Positions 1-6,315 of a DNA stretch of 8,636 nt are shown here, in pieces. The notes beneath the pieces are model-generated. The model ran no database searches. It was given only the letters and a program-made list of their open reading frames with translations, and was not told the DNA's origin. This DNA comes from an uncultured Leucothrix sp. (GTDB lineage Bacteria; Pseudomonadota; Gammaproteobacteria; Thiotrichales; Thiotrichaceae), in the NCBI GenBank assembly GCA_938004025.1, contig CALKXC010000232.1:1-8636 (forward strand), in the 5' to 3' direction. The position numbers and the translations under genes were made by a program. The first letter of the stretch is position 1, and each line of letters starts with the position of its first letter.

Positions 1-157
1 AATAGAACGAATTACTCGTGAGATAGAGTTGAAAGGTGATCTCACTGAGGCGCAGCGAAAGCGTTTGATAGAGATTGCTGATCGTTGCCCTGTTCACCTC
101 TCCTTAGAGAACGATTTGGTGGTCAGAACGCATGAAGTGCCCTGGAAGCCTGCCTAA
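1..157 (+). CDS. OsmC-family protein, C-terminal fragment (5' end outside window)
   Basis: An open frame enters from the left edge (first complete codon at base 2) and stops with TAA at 155-157, giving the last 51 residues. The segment contains IADRCPVH, the signature around the second catalytic cysteine of OsmC/Ohr-type peroxide-reducing proteins, preceded by a charged helix ([17 protein letters not shown]). OsmC-family proteins reduce organic and fatty-acid hydroperoxides with a cysteine pair. Only the second cysteine is visible here. The protein could be a stand-alone OsmC or the C-terminal domain of an alpha/beta-hydrolase-OsmC fusion, and the missing 5' part decides this. The gene converges on the MetR-like gene with only 7 nt between stop codons. 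I saw no convincing terminator hairpin in that gap. Confidence 0.8.
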   Translation, partial: IERITREIELKGDLTEAQRKRLIEIADRCPVHLSLENDLVVRTHEVPWKPA

Positions 158-164
158 TTAGCAT

Positions 165-1052
165 TTAGAGCTGCTTTTGCTTGCCAATATTTAGGAAATT
201 GTGGATATAGGGTGTTTCTTTGTCAGACTGCTTAAAAGCAGCATACAAGGTTTTGTAAACGCCCTTCTCACCTAAGCCTAAGGCTCTAAGCGGGTATTTG
301 TCACAATAGATTTTTGCTAACCAGCGTGGCAGTGTCATGACGCCACGCTGGCAGACGGTAAGCTGCAACATCATTTCAATGGATTCAGTAAATTTCTGAG
401 CTTTCGGGTTGATGTGGGCCGGAATTAAGAATTCTGTGTAAATATCTAAACGTTCGATGGGTACAGGGAACAACAGAAGCGTTTGCTCAGCAATCATTTG
501 AGGAACGCAATATTTTTCATTAGCCAGTAAGTGATCTTCAGCAACTAGCAGCACTAATTCATAATCGAACAAAGATTCAAAAATTAGCGATGAGTTTTCA
601 AAAGGGTCGGGGGTAATTAATAAATCAACTGAATGATTCAGCAAGCCTTCGACACCTGAGAATTGAAATTTCTGAATTATATCAACGTCAACGTCCGGGG
701 AAGCTTGCAAAAAATCAGCGATGACGCGAGTTAACCATTCGTAGCAAGGATAACACTCGACCCCTATTCGCAAATTACCTTGCCGCCCTTCTGCATACGC
801 CTGAAGCGTATGCTCAGTACGCTTTAGCATAGGTAGAATACCTTGGGCTGCTGCAAGTAGCTGCTCACCTGCCTGAGTAAGGCGCAACAGACGACCGTCT
901 TTTTGCCAGAGTTTTACCCCTAACCTTTCTTCAAGGTGTTTGATTTGGTGAGATAGCGCAGACTGGGATAGATTAAGTGAACTAGCCGCTGCAGTCAGCG
1001 TTTGGTATTGGTGAAGGGCTAAAATAATCTGTAGGTGAATTCGCTCTATCAT
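165..1052 (-). CDS. metR: LysR-family transcriptional regulator, MetR-like
   Basis: A 295-residue LysR-type regulator. The N-terminal winged helix-turn-helix lies at about residues 3-62 (core TAAASSLNLSQSALSHQIKHLE), followed by a linker helix and a substrate-binding-protein-like effector domain from about residue 92. Several stretches resemble Escherichia coli MetR rather than generic LysR proteins: the LRIGVECYPCYEWLT segment (residues 94-108), FDYELVLLVAEDHLLA (162-177), LLLFPVPIERLDIYTEFL (192-209) and LGEKGVYKTLYAA (260-272). MetR uses homocysteine as coeffector to control methionine synthesis genes such as metE and metH; none of these is in the window. The gene is last in a probable pgpA-ACT-metR operon, starting 18 nt after the ACT gene stop. 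An AAGGTG stands about 11 nt before the ATG. It is somewhat shorter than E. coli MetR (about 317 residues). The family is secure, but orthology to MetR is judged by eye. Confidence 0.82.
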   Translation of the reverse strand: MIERIHLQIILALHQYQTLTAAASSLNLSQSALSHQIKHLEERLGVKLWQKDGRLLRLTQAGEQLLAAAQGILPMLKRTEHTLQAYAEGRQGNLRIGVECYPCYEWLTRVIADFLQASPDVDVDIIQKFQFSGVEGLLNHSVDLLITPDPFENSSLIFESLFDYELVLLVAEDHLLANEKYCVPQMIAEQTLLLFPVPIERLDIYTEFLIPAHINPKAQKFTESIEMMLQLTVCQRGVMTLPRWLAKIYCDKYPLRALGLGEKGVYKTLYAAFKQSDKETPYIHNFLNIGKQKQL

Positions 1053-1070
1053 CGATTGGTTTTCACCTTA

Positions 1071-1463
1071 TTAAGTAATTTCCGCTAGCGCATTCATCGC
1101 CATTTCAGCTTTATCTGTTTGCACTAAAATATGGTCATGGTGGTACGCAGCGATAACGTTCGCACTGATATTATACTCTTTTAGCTTTGTGGCGACCGCA
1201 GCAGTTAAACCGACGGCTTCAAGGCTTGAATGAACGGTCAGCGTAATCATCCGGTAAGTTGACTCTGCGTTGATGTCATTATCAATTGCGCTTTGCTTTG
1301 GAATGACCAGTGATAAGCCTTCGGTTTCCCGAAACGCAGTGATTGGGTTTAGATGAAGGTAATCGCCATACTCACCTTCAAGTGAGCAAAACACAAACTC
1401 TCCTTCATTGAGATGAGGTGCTATTGTCGCCAGTAATTCATTGAGGTCTGTTACAGGAGTCAT
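1071..1463 (-). CDS. ACT domain-containing protein (COG3602/DUF2241-like)
   Basis: A small cytosolic protein of 130 residues from the chosen ATG. The N-terminal half (about 1-62; EGEFVFCSLEGEY, LNPITAFRETEGLSLVIPK) matches the DUF2241-type region. The C-terminal half (about 68-130; ITLTVHSSLEAVGLTAAVATKL, NVIAAYHHDHILVQ) is an ACT domain, a ligand-binding fold that usually senses amino acids. The specific ligand in this family is unknown to me. The frame stays open 12 nt further upstream to a TTG at 1475. I prefer the ATG at 1463 because GGTG lies 6 nt before it, whereas the TTG has no good ribosome-binding site. It begins 14 nt after the pgpA stop and precedes the MetR-like gene, so the three are probably co-transcribed. 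A role in amino-acid sensing alongside MetR is possible but is inference only. Confidence 0.85.
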   Translation of the reverse strand: MTPVTDLNELLATIAPHLNEGEFVFCSLEGEYGDYLHLNPITAFRETEGLSLVIPKQSAIDNDINAESTYRMITLTVHSSLEAVGLTAAVATKLKEYNISANVIAAYHHDHILVQTDKAEMAMNALAEIT

Positions 1464-1477
1464 GTGGTTCACCAACT

Positions 1478-1963
1478 TTAGATAAAGAAGTAAGCGAGTA
1501 TTTGAAGCACGCCAAATGCCGCTAAGCCCGCGATAATATCATCGAGCATAATGCCTAAGCCACCATCGACATTCTCATCAGCCCATTTAATCGGCCAAGG
1601 CTTCAAAATATCAAAGAGCCTGAATAATATGAAGCCAAGCACAATCCATATCCATCCTGGAGGGGCCGCAATCATCGTGATAAAGTAACCCGCGAACTCA
1701 TCCCAGACGATTCCGCCGTGATCATGAACTCCCAGCTTTTCAGATGACTTTCCGCAAATCCATACGCCAGTGATACAGATAGCGGCGGTTAGTATGCTAT
1801 AGCTCAACAAATCTAATGATTGGCAACACAGATAGAGCAATACCGCAACAATAGTTCCAGCGGTGCCCGGCGCTTTAGGTGCTAGACCACTACCAAAACC
1901 AAAGGCCAGAAAGTGAACGGGTGAGCGGAGAACTGTTGCTGTTTGTATTTGCTTTTCACTCAT
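1478..1963 (-). CDS. pgpA: Phosphatidylglycerophosphatase A
   Basis: A 161-residue inner-membrane enzyme that dephosphorylates phosphatidylglycerol-phosphate to phosphatidylglycerol, the last step of phosphatidylglycerol synthesis. All family blocks are present: GFGSGLAPKAPGTAGT (residues 22-37), DHGGIVWDEFAG (81-92, acidic metal/catalytic residues), FRLFDILKPWPI (114-125) and GGLGIMLDDIIAG (134-146). Hydrophobic stretches at about 38-47, 54-70, 92-119 and 142-160 suit a polytopic protein. Length is normal for the family (about 160-170). The ATG has AGGT 6 nt upstream. In many gammaproteobacteria pgpA follows thiL; here it instead heads a minus-strand cluster with an ACT protein and a MetR-like regulator. 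It is divergent from an uncharacterised membrane protein gene. Confidence 0.95.
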   Translation of the reverse strand: MSEKQIQTATVLRSPVHFLAFGFGSGLAPKAPGTAGTIVAVLLYLCCQSLDLLSYSILTAAICITGVWICGKSSEKLGVHDHGGIVWDEFAGYFITMIAAPPGWIWIVLGFILFRLFDILKPWPIKWADENVDGGLGIMLDDIIAGLAAFGVLQILAYFFI

Positions 1964-2056
1964 GAATGACCTGCTTTACCTAACGCGGTTTTAATAGAAA
2001 TAATGATCCGCCATAATATGGGATGCTCCCTATCTTTGCCACGAAACATTTTAATC

Positions 2057-2488
2057 ATGCGAAAAACCATCGGCCGATTACTCATCCTCTGCTTCGTTAT
2101 AACGACATTGCTGTCGATAAGCAGCTATTCCCATCATTCATCGCTGGGAATAGATCACGATTTTGAGCAGCAAGATCGCATCCTACATAAATATTATCGT
2201 CTAAATTGGACGGGGTATGGTTCTATCTTGATTGGGTATGGCAGTCAGTGGAAGCAGAAACAAGTGGGGAAAGCATTGGAAAAGTTTGACCTAGCATTGT
2301 CACTGCTAAAGCCTGCTGAAACACCAGCAGACCGGAATACGATAGGGAAACGCTTAGGATTTTGGTTTATCAAGTCGGAAAGCCCTACTCCAATGCTGTG
2401 GGTAGGGTTTCCCAGTTGGTTACCGGTATTACTGTTATTACTATTGCTGCTTGTTTATTTTAAAAGAAGCAACATCGCGCGAGCTTAA
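2057..2488 (+). CDS. Unrecognised small membrane protein with two membrane segments
   Basis: I do not recognise this family. From the ATG at 2057 the protein has 143 residues. A basic N-terminus (MRKTIGR) and hydrophobic segment (about 7-23) form a signal-anchor or signal peptide. About 95 polar residues follow, with a repeated GYGS (TGYGSILIGYGSQW, 52-65) and a helical stretch KQVGKALEKFDLALSLLKP. A near poly-leucine membrane segment comes next (LPVLLLLLLLLVYF, 122-135), then a basic tail (KRSNIARA). The predicted topology is both ends cytoplasmic with the middle periplasmic. In-frame ATGs at 2003 and 2018 would add 18 or 13 residues that spoil the signal-anchor pattern. None of the starts has a clear Shine-Dalgarno, so the start is uncertain. 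A CATAAT at 2012-2017 could be a -10 box, which would favour 2057. The gene is divergent from pgpA and ends 3 nt before the cysI stop on the other strand. Confidence 0.6.
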   Translation: MRKTIGRLLILCFVITTLLSISSYSHHSSLGIDHDFEQQDRILHKYYRLNWTGYGSILIGYGSQWKQKQVGKALEKFDLALSLLKPAETPADRNTIGKRLGFWFIKSESPTPMLWVGFPSWLPVLLLLLLLLVYFKRSNIARA

Positions 2489-2491
2489 TAG

Positions 2492-4228
2492 CTAGACCCT
2501 ATTTTCAGTTGCAGCCACTAGCTTAGATCTTATTGCATAATCTCCAAACGATTCATTCTTGCCCCTAGTCGACACATAGTCAGCAAATAAATTATCAAGC
2601 AGTTCAAGAATAGCCGCTTCATCAATATTTTCTTTATAGAGTGTGTTCAGGCGCTCTCCTTGTGCATCACCCCCAAGATACATATTGTATCTACCCATTG
2701 ATTTACCTATTAAACCAATCTCCGCCATAACCGAACGACCGCAACCATTAGGGCATCCTGTCATGCGAATTTTTATTTCTTGCTCTCGCAGGCCATGCTT
2801 TTCAAGAATAGGTTCAAGTTTTGTAATGAGTGTTGGCAAATAACGCTCTGCCTCAGCCATACCAAGCGGACAGGTGTTCATTGACACACAAGCGATTGAA
2901 TTACGTCGCATTCCAGAAAGCTCACGGCCATCGGCATGCTGTCCGTGCTGCGCTAGGATTTTCTCTATTTTAACCTTATCAGCCGTTTTAATTCCGTGCA
3001 GCAACATGTTTTGATTTGCCGTTAAGCGAAAATTGCAGAGGTTTGTTTCTGCTATCTTAAGAAACGCTGTCTTTTGTTTAAGAAGCGGGGTGTCTTGTAT
3101 GCGGCCATGTTCAACATGAAGCAGCAAGTGCCACAAGCCATTCATGTCTTTATGCCATCCATATTGATCTGCTGTAGTTGTAAATACTGCTTTTCTTGCT
3201 TTGCCCAGTTTAAAGCCGAGACGTTCAGTAAGTTCCTGTTTGAACCAATTCAAACCATATTGATCAATCGTGTACTTGAAGCGTGACAATTTGCGATCTT
3301 GACGATTACCATAATCGCGTTGAATCATCATGACTTCAGCGCAGACATCTAGCACTTGATCAGGCTTACAAAACCCAATGACGGTGGCTAAACGTGGATA
3401 GGTATCCTCACGGCCAAAGGTCATTCCTAAACCTCCACCAACAGCAACGTTAAAGCCCTGCAACTTATCATCTTTAACTATTGCGATAAGACCAATGTCA
3501 TTGATGAAGACATCACTGTCATTGTAAGGGGGAATAGCAATGCCAATTTTAAACTTTCGTGGCAAATAGTGCTTACCGTACAAAGGCTCAAGCTCGTGCT
3601 CGCCTCCTTCAACTAATTGACGGCCCTCGCCTTTGCCTTCATCCAACCAGATTTCGTGATAAGCGCGACTCGATGGCATGAGGTGTTCGCTGATCTTTTT
3701 AGCATAGGCATAAACTTCTTCATTCACGGCTGATAATGAAGGGTCAGGAGTACACATAACGTTACGGTTTACATCACCACAGCCCGCGATACTATCCAGC
3801 AAAGCATCATTCATCATTTGAATGCTTTTTTTAAGATCAAACTTAATAATGCCGTGAAACTGCACCGCTTGACGTGAGCTTAGCTTGATCGTTTCATTGC
3901 CGTAGGTGTTACTGATTTCATCAATTTTTTGCCACTGCGCTGCCGTTAATTCCCCACCCGGCATCCGCATACGAATCATGAACGAATAAGCAGGCTCAAG
4001 TTTTTTCTCCTGACGTCTTAATCGTTGGTCCCGATCATCTTGCTGGTAGGCACCGTGGAATTTAATCAATTGAGTGTCGGCTTCAGTAATGGATCCCGTT
4101 AAAGGGTTAGCAAAACTTTCAACCAGTGAGCCACGTAGATAATCACTGTTCTCTTTAAAGTTTTCAACGTCAGTACTGCCTGGTGCCACTACACCAGGGA
4201 TTTTTTTATTTGGGGTCGCGTAAGTCAT
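2492..4228 (-). CDS. cysI: Assimilatory sulfite reductase (NADPH) hemoprotein beta subunit
   Basis: 578 residues (E. coli CysI is 570). The cytoplasmic siroheme/4Fe-4S subunit performs the six-electron reduction of sulfite to sulfide, taking electrons from CysJ, for cysteine synthesis. The cluster and siroheme cysteines are intact: C447 and C453 in CVSMNTC, and C492 and C496 in TGCPNGCGR. This is the same spacing as E. coli C434/C440/C479/C483, shifted by 13. Active-site basic residues also appear: R86/R88 in FMIRMRMPGG, R155 in VNRNVMCT, and K225/K227 in LPRKFK. These correspond to the E. coli sulfite-binding Arg and Lys residues. The two-fold repeated sulfite/nitrite reductase architecture is complete. 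The gene starts 16 nt after the cysJ stop, so the two are co-transcribed. cysH, often third in this operon, does not follow. The downstream gene is convergent. Confidence 0.97.
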   Translation of the reverse strand: MTYATPNKKIPGVVAPGSTDVENFKENSDYLRGSLVESFANPLTGSITEADTQLIKFHGAYQQDDRDQRLRRQEKKLEPAYSFMIRMRMPGGELTAAQWQKIDEISNTYGNETIKLSSRQAVQFHGIIKFDLKKSIQMMNDALLDSIAGCGDVNRNVMCTPDPSLSAVNEEVYAYAKKISEHLMPSSRAYHEIWLDEGKGEGRQLVEGGEHELEPLYGKHYLPRKFKIGIAIPPYNDSDVFINDIGLIAIVKDDKLQGFNVAVGGGLGMTFGREDTYPRLATVIGFCKPDQVLDVCAEVMMIQRDYGNRQDRKLSRFKYTIDQYGLNWFKQELTERLGFKLGKARKAVFTTTADQYGWHKDMNGLWHLLLHVEHGRIQDTPLLKQKTAFLKIAETNLCNFRLTANQNMLLHGIKTADKVKIEKILAQHGQHADGRELSGMRRNSIACVSMNTCPLGMAEAERYLPTLITKLEPILEKHGLREQEIKIRMTGCPNGCGRSVMAEIGLIGKSMGRYNMYLGGDAQGERLNTLYKENIDEAAILELLDNLFADYVSTRGKNESFGDYAIRSKLVAATENRV

Positions 4229-4244
4229 GGGTAAATCTAAGCCT

Positions 4245-6053
4245 TTAGTAAATATCGCGCTGGTAGCGTTTATCTGAGATTAATTGATCTAAATAATCGC
4301 TTGCTTGTTCTAAGTTGCGATCTGATTGCTGCTCGATTACATGAATAAGTGCTTGATGCACATCTTTTGCCATATGATTCATATCACCACATACATAGAT
4401 ATGCGCACCGGACGCTAGCCATTGATAGACAGATTCTGCTTGCTCAATAATTCGCTGCTGCACATAGATTTTTTCTGCTTGATCACGTGAAAAAGCAACA
4501 TCCATTTTTTCAAGCACGCCAGATTTTAAAAACTGCTGCCATTCGGTTTGATATAAGAAGTCAGTTTGAAAACGCTGCTCACCAAAAAACAGCCAGCTAT
4601 TACCCACCAGACCTTGTGACTCCCTCTCAAATAAGAAACTACGAAACGGTGCCACACCCGTACCTGCGCCAATCATAATGACCTTAGTTTCTGGGTTTTC
4701 TGGTAGTTTAAAGTTTGGGTTAGTCTTGATGCTAACCCCAAGTTGCTCGCCTGATTCAGCCAATGCTAAATGTGTTGAACACACCCCACCGTGTAGGCGA
4801 CCACGATACTCATACTGAACTTGCTTAACTAGGACATGGATTTCTTCAGGACTAGCCGACTCACTCGACGCTATAGAGTATTGCCTAGCGCTCAATGGCC
4901 TGAGCCATTCAACGAACTGCTGAGGTGATAATTGGCTAGGCCACAGTTCTAACACATCCAAGATATCCGCAGCATATAGCTCATCAAGCAACTGTGATTT
5001 GTCCTTTGCCAATAATAATAATTCATCATCTGAATGCAACTCCGCATAGACTTGAAGCTGCTTACGCGTGACATTGCTTAATTCACAATGATTTAGGAGT
5101 GCATCTTTTAAAACGAGTGTCTTCTTTTTCAGCGTTATTTCAACATCAGCATCCAGATTAAGTTTTTGAATAATGCTATCAACTAGGATTTCATCATTAG
5201 GAGATGCTATTGAAACGATATCACCAGGTTGATAATGCAAACCACTGTCTTCGAGTGACAGCTCCAAGTGCATTACATTTTTGTCCGAGCCATCATCGGT
5301 TAAAACGAGCGTTTCTAGCACTTCAGCTGGATAAGGATTTTGCTCATTGTAGTTTTCTGAAATAGCCTCGTTGGCACTAGACAAAACACTCGATTGATTT
5401 TGAGTAGAGTGCCCTTCGCTTGGCTTAAGTAATGCTAATACTGTCCCCTTCCAATCTTCGGCATCATCAGCATAATCCACATCGCAAGCAACGACTTCTG
5501 TTAGTCGCTTCGCTCCAAGCTCTGCAAGCCGTGAATCTAGCTCATAACCAGTTTGGCAAAACTCATCGTAGCTAGAATCACCTAATGCAAGCACCGAAAA
5601 CTGAAGATTATTTAGGTTTGGTGCTTTTGGGCTGTTAATAAATTTGAAAAAGCCCAAAGCCTCATCTGGCGGTTCACCGTTACCATGCGTACTGACAATA
5701 GCTACCAAGTTTGTTTCTTTCTTTAGTTGGCTATTCCGGTAATTCAGCATGTTATGCAAGCTGACCTCTTTACCCTGAGCCTCTAGAGTTGTTTTAAACT
5801 TCTCAGCAATCTTTCGACTATTTCCGGTTTGGCTACCGTATAAAACAGTTACCGTTTGCTTCGTATCAGCCTTGGCTGCAGGGCTCGCTTCTATTGATAT
5901 GGAGTTGTTGAGCGTAAAACTCTCCAAATCAGCATTAGCTGAAGGTACTGATAGGGCATGCAGATAACCGCTCAGCCAGACCTTTTGGGCAGGAGAAAGA
6001 TTGTTAGCAATGATTGAAGTGGCATTGACTTCTTGAGGGGTTAGCATTTGCAT
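4245..6053 (-). CDS. cysJ: Assimilatory sulfite reductase (NADPH) flavoprotein alpha subunit
   Basis: 602 residues (E. coli CysJ is 599). The cytoplasmic diflavin reductase passes electrons from NADPH via FAD and FMN to CysI. An N-terminal helical segment (about 1-60) precedes the FMN-binding flavodoxin domain (about 67-210), which has YGSQTGNS (72-79), STHGNGEPP (121-129) and LGDSSY (157-162). A polar Ser/Gln/Asn-rich linker covers about 211-240. The FAD/connecting domain follows, with RQYSIASS (390-397) and GGVCSTHLA (422-430). The NADPH domain has IGAGTGVAPFRSF (461-473), SRDQ (522-525) and YVCGD (553-557). The C-terminus ends KRYQRDIY with the usual aromatic last residue. The ATG at 6053 is preceded by a purine-rich AAGAGAAAG ribosome-binding site overlapping the stop of the upstream small ORF, which suggests translational coupling. 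No broken domain was seen. Confidence 0.97.
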   Translation of the reverse strand: MQMLTPQEVNATSIIANNLSPAQKVWLSGYLHALSVPSANADLESFTLNNSISIEASPAAKADTKQTVTVLYGSQTGNSRKIAEKFKTTLEAQGKEVSLHNMLNYRNSQLKKETNLVAIVSTHGNGEPPDEALGFFKFINSPKAPNLNNLQFSVLALGDSSYDEFCQTGYELDSRLAELGAKRLTEVVACDVDYADDAEDWKGTVLALLKPSEGHSTQNQSSVLSSANEAISENYNEQNPYPAEVLETLVLTDDGSDKNVMHLELSLEDSGLHYQPGDIVSIASPNDEILVDSIIQKLNLDADVEITLKKKTLVLKDALLNHCELSNVTRKQLQVYAELHSDDELLLLAKDKSQLLDELYAADILDVLELWPSQLSPQQFVEWLRPLSARQYSIASSESASPEEIHVLVKQVQYEYRGRLHGGVCSTHLALAESGEQLGVSIKTNPNFKLPENPETKVIMIGAGTGVAPFRSFLFERESQGLVGNSWLFFGEQRFQTDFLYQTEWQQFLKSGVLEKMDVAFSRDQAEKIYVQQRIIEQAESVYQWLASGAHIYVCGDMNHMAKDVHQALIHVIEQQSDRNLEQASDYLDQLISDKRYQRDIY

Positions 6054-6065
6054 AATTCTTTCTCT

Positions 6066-6221
6066 TTATCCACACACGCCTGGTTCTGACCAAAAGAACA
6101 GCTCTTCTTCTGTGCCGTCTTCCTTTAACTGACTCTCGTCACGATCAACTGACTCTGTTGACTCGGCTGTACTCTCTGCCGGTATTAATGTTTGTTCTTC
6201 AGTTTCATAATCGGTTGTCAT
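6066..6221 (-). CDS. Acidic 51-residue microprotein ending in VCG, first ORF of the cysJI operon
   Basis: I do not recognise this protein. From the ATG at 6221 it has 51 residues, of which 16 are Asp/Glu and only 2 Lys/Arg. The body is Ser/Thr/Glu-rich and probably disordered, with an internal duplication (AESTAESTES, residues 15-24). The tail is hydrophobic then turn-like: LFFWSEPGVCG, with the sole cysteine next to last. The start is supported by GGAG 8 nt upstream; extending to a TTG at 6272 would add 17 residues without support. It ends 12 nt before cysJ, on the same strand, directly behind the operon promoter. It could be a translated leader, a partner of sulfite reductase, or a modified-peptide precursor. 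No modification enzyme is nearby. The good ribosome-binding site and operon position make translation likely; function is unknown. Confidence 0.6.
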   Translation of the reverse strand: MTTDYETEEQTLIPAESTAESTESVDRDESQLKEDGTEEELFFWSEPGVCG

Positions 6222-6315
6222 AACGAGGTCTCCGTTTGATTTGATTAGAATTATAAGGAGACCAGTTAACAATAAAAGTGATACAATATGATATTTAAAT
6301 CTTAATTTTAGATAT
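6222..6315. promoter_or_regulatory. Divergent control region of the cysJI operon and the CysB-like gene
   Basis: 94 bp between the divergent starts, AT-rich towards the regulator gene. On the minus strand a perfect TATAAT lies at 6255-6250, with a poor -35 (TTTTAT, 16-nt spacer), as expected for an activator-dependent promoter. The predicted start near 6243 would leave a 5' leader of about 20 nt before the small ORF. On the plus strand TTAACA (6266-6271) and AT-rich hexamers around 6287-6294 are weak candidates for the regulator's own promoter. LysR proteins commonly bind such divergent intervals, so the CysB-like protein probably binds here. Promoter boxes are read by eye. Confidence 0.55.
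6227..6263. repeat. Perfect 7+7 inverted repeat around the cysJI-operon -10 box
   Basis: Plus-strand GGTCTCC (6227-6233) and GGAGACC (6257-6263) are perfect inverted copies separated by 23 nt. On the operon (minus) strand the downstream arm GGAGACC contains the GGAG ribosome-binding site of the 51-residue ORF. The upstream arm lies in the -10/-35 spacer of the predicted promoter, and the TATAAT sits between the arms. It could be a protein-binding site. If transcription starts further upstream, it could instead be an RNA hairpin that hides the ribosome-binding site. Confidence 0.6.

Noticed and set aside
2491..2522. GCTAG/CTAGC inverted repeat at the convergent 2488/2492 junction as a terminator
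   Set aside because: A 5-bp stem, a large loop, an overlap with the cysI coding end and no T-run make it indistinguishable from chance.
6066..6221. Mycofactocin-type or other RiPP precursor identity for the acidic microprotein, suggested by its Gly-Val-Cys-Gly end
   Set aside because: No radical SAM, RRE-domain or other modification enzyme gene is in the window and the tail does not match a known core. It is kept only as a minor alternative.
6222..6272. 17-residue N-terminal extension of the acidic microprotein from a TTG at 6272
   Set aside because: The extension would be hydrophobic, starts at a TTG, lacks a ribosome-binding site and overlaps the predicted promoter. The ATG at 6221 has GGAG at good spacing.
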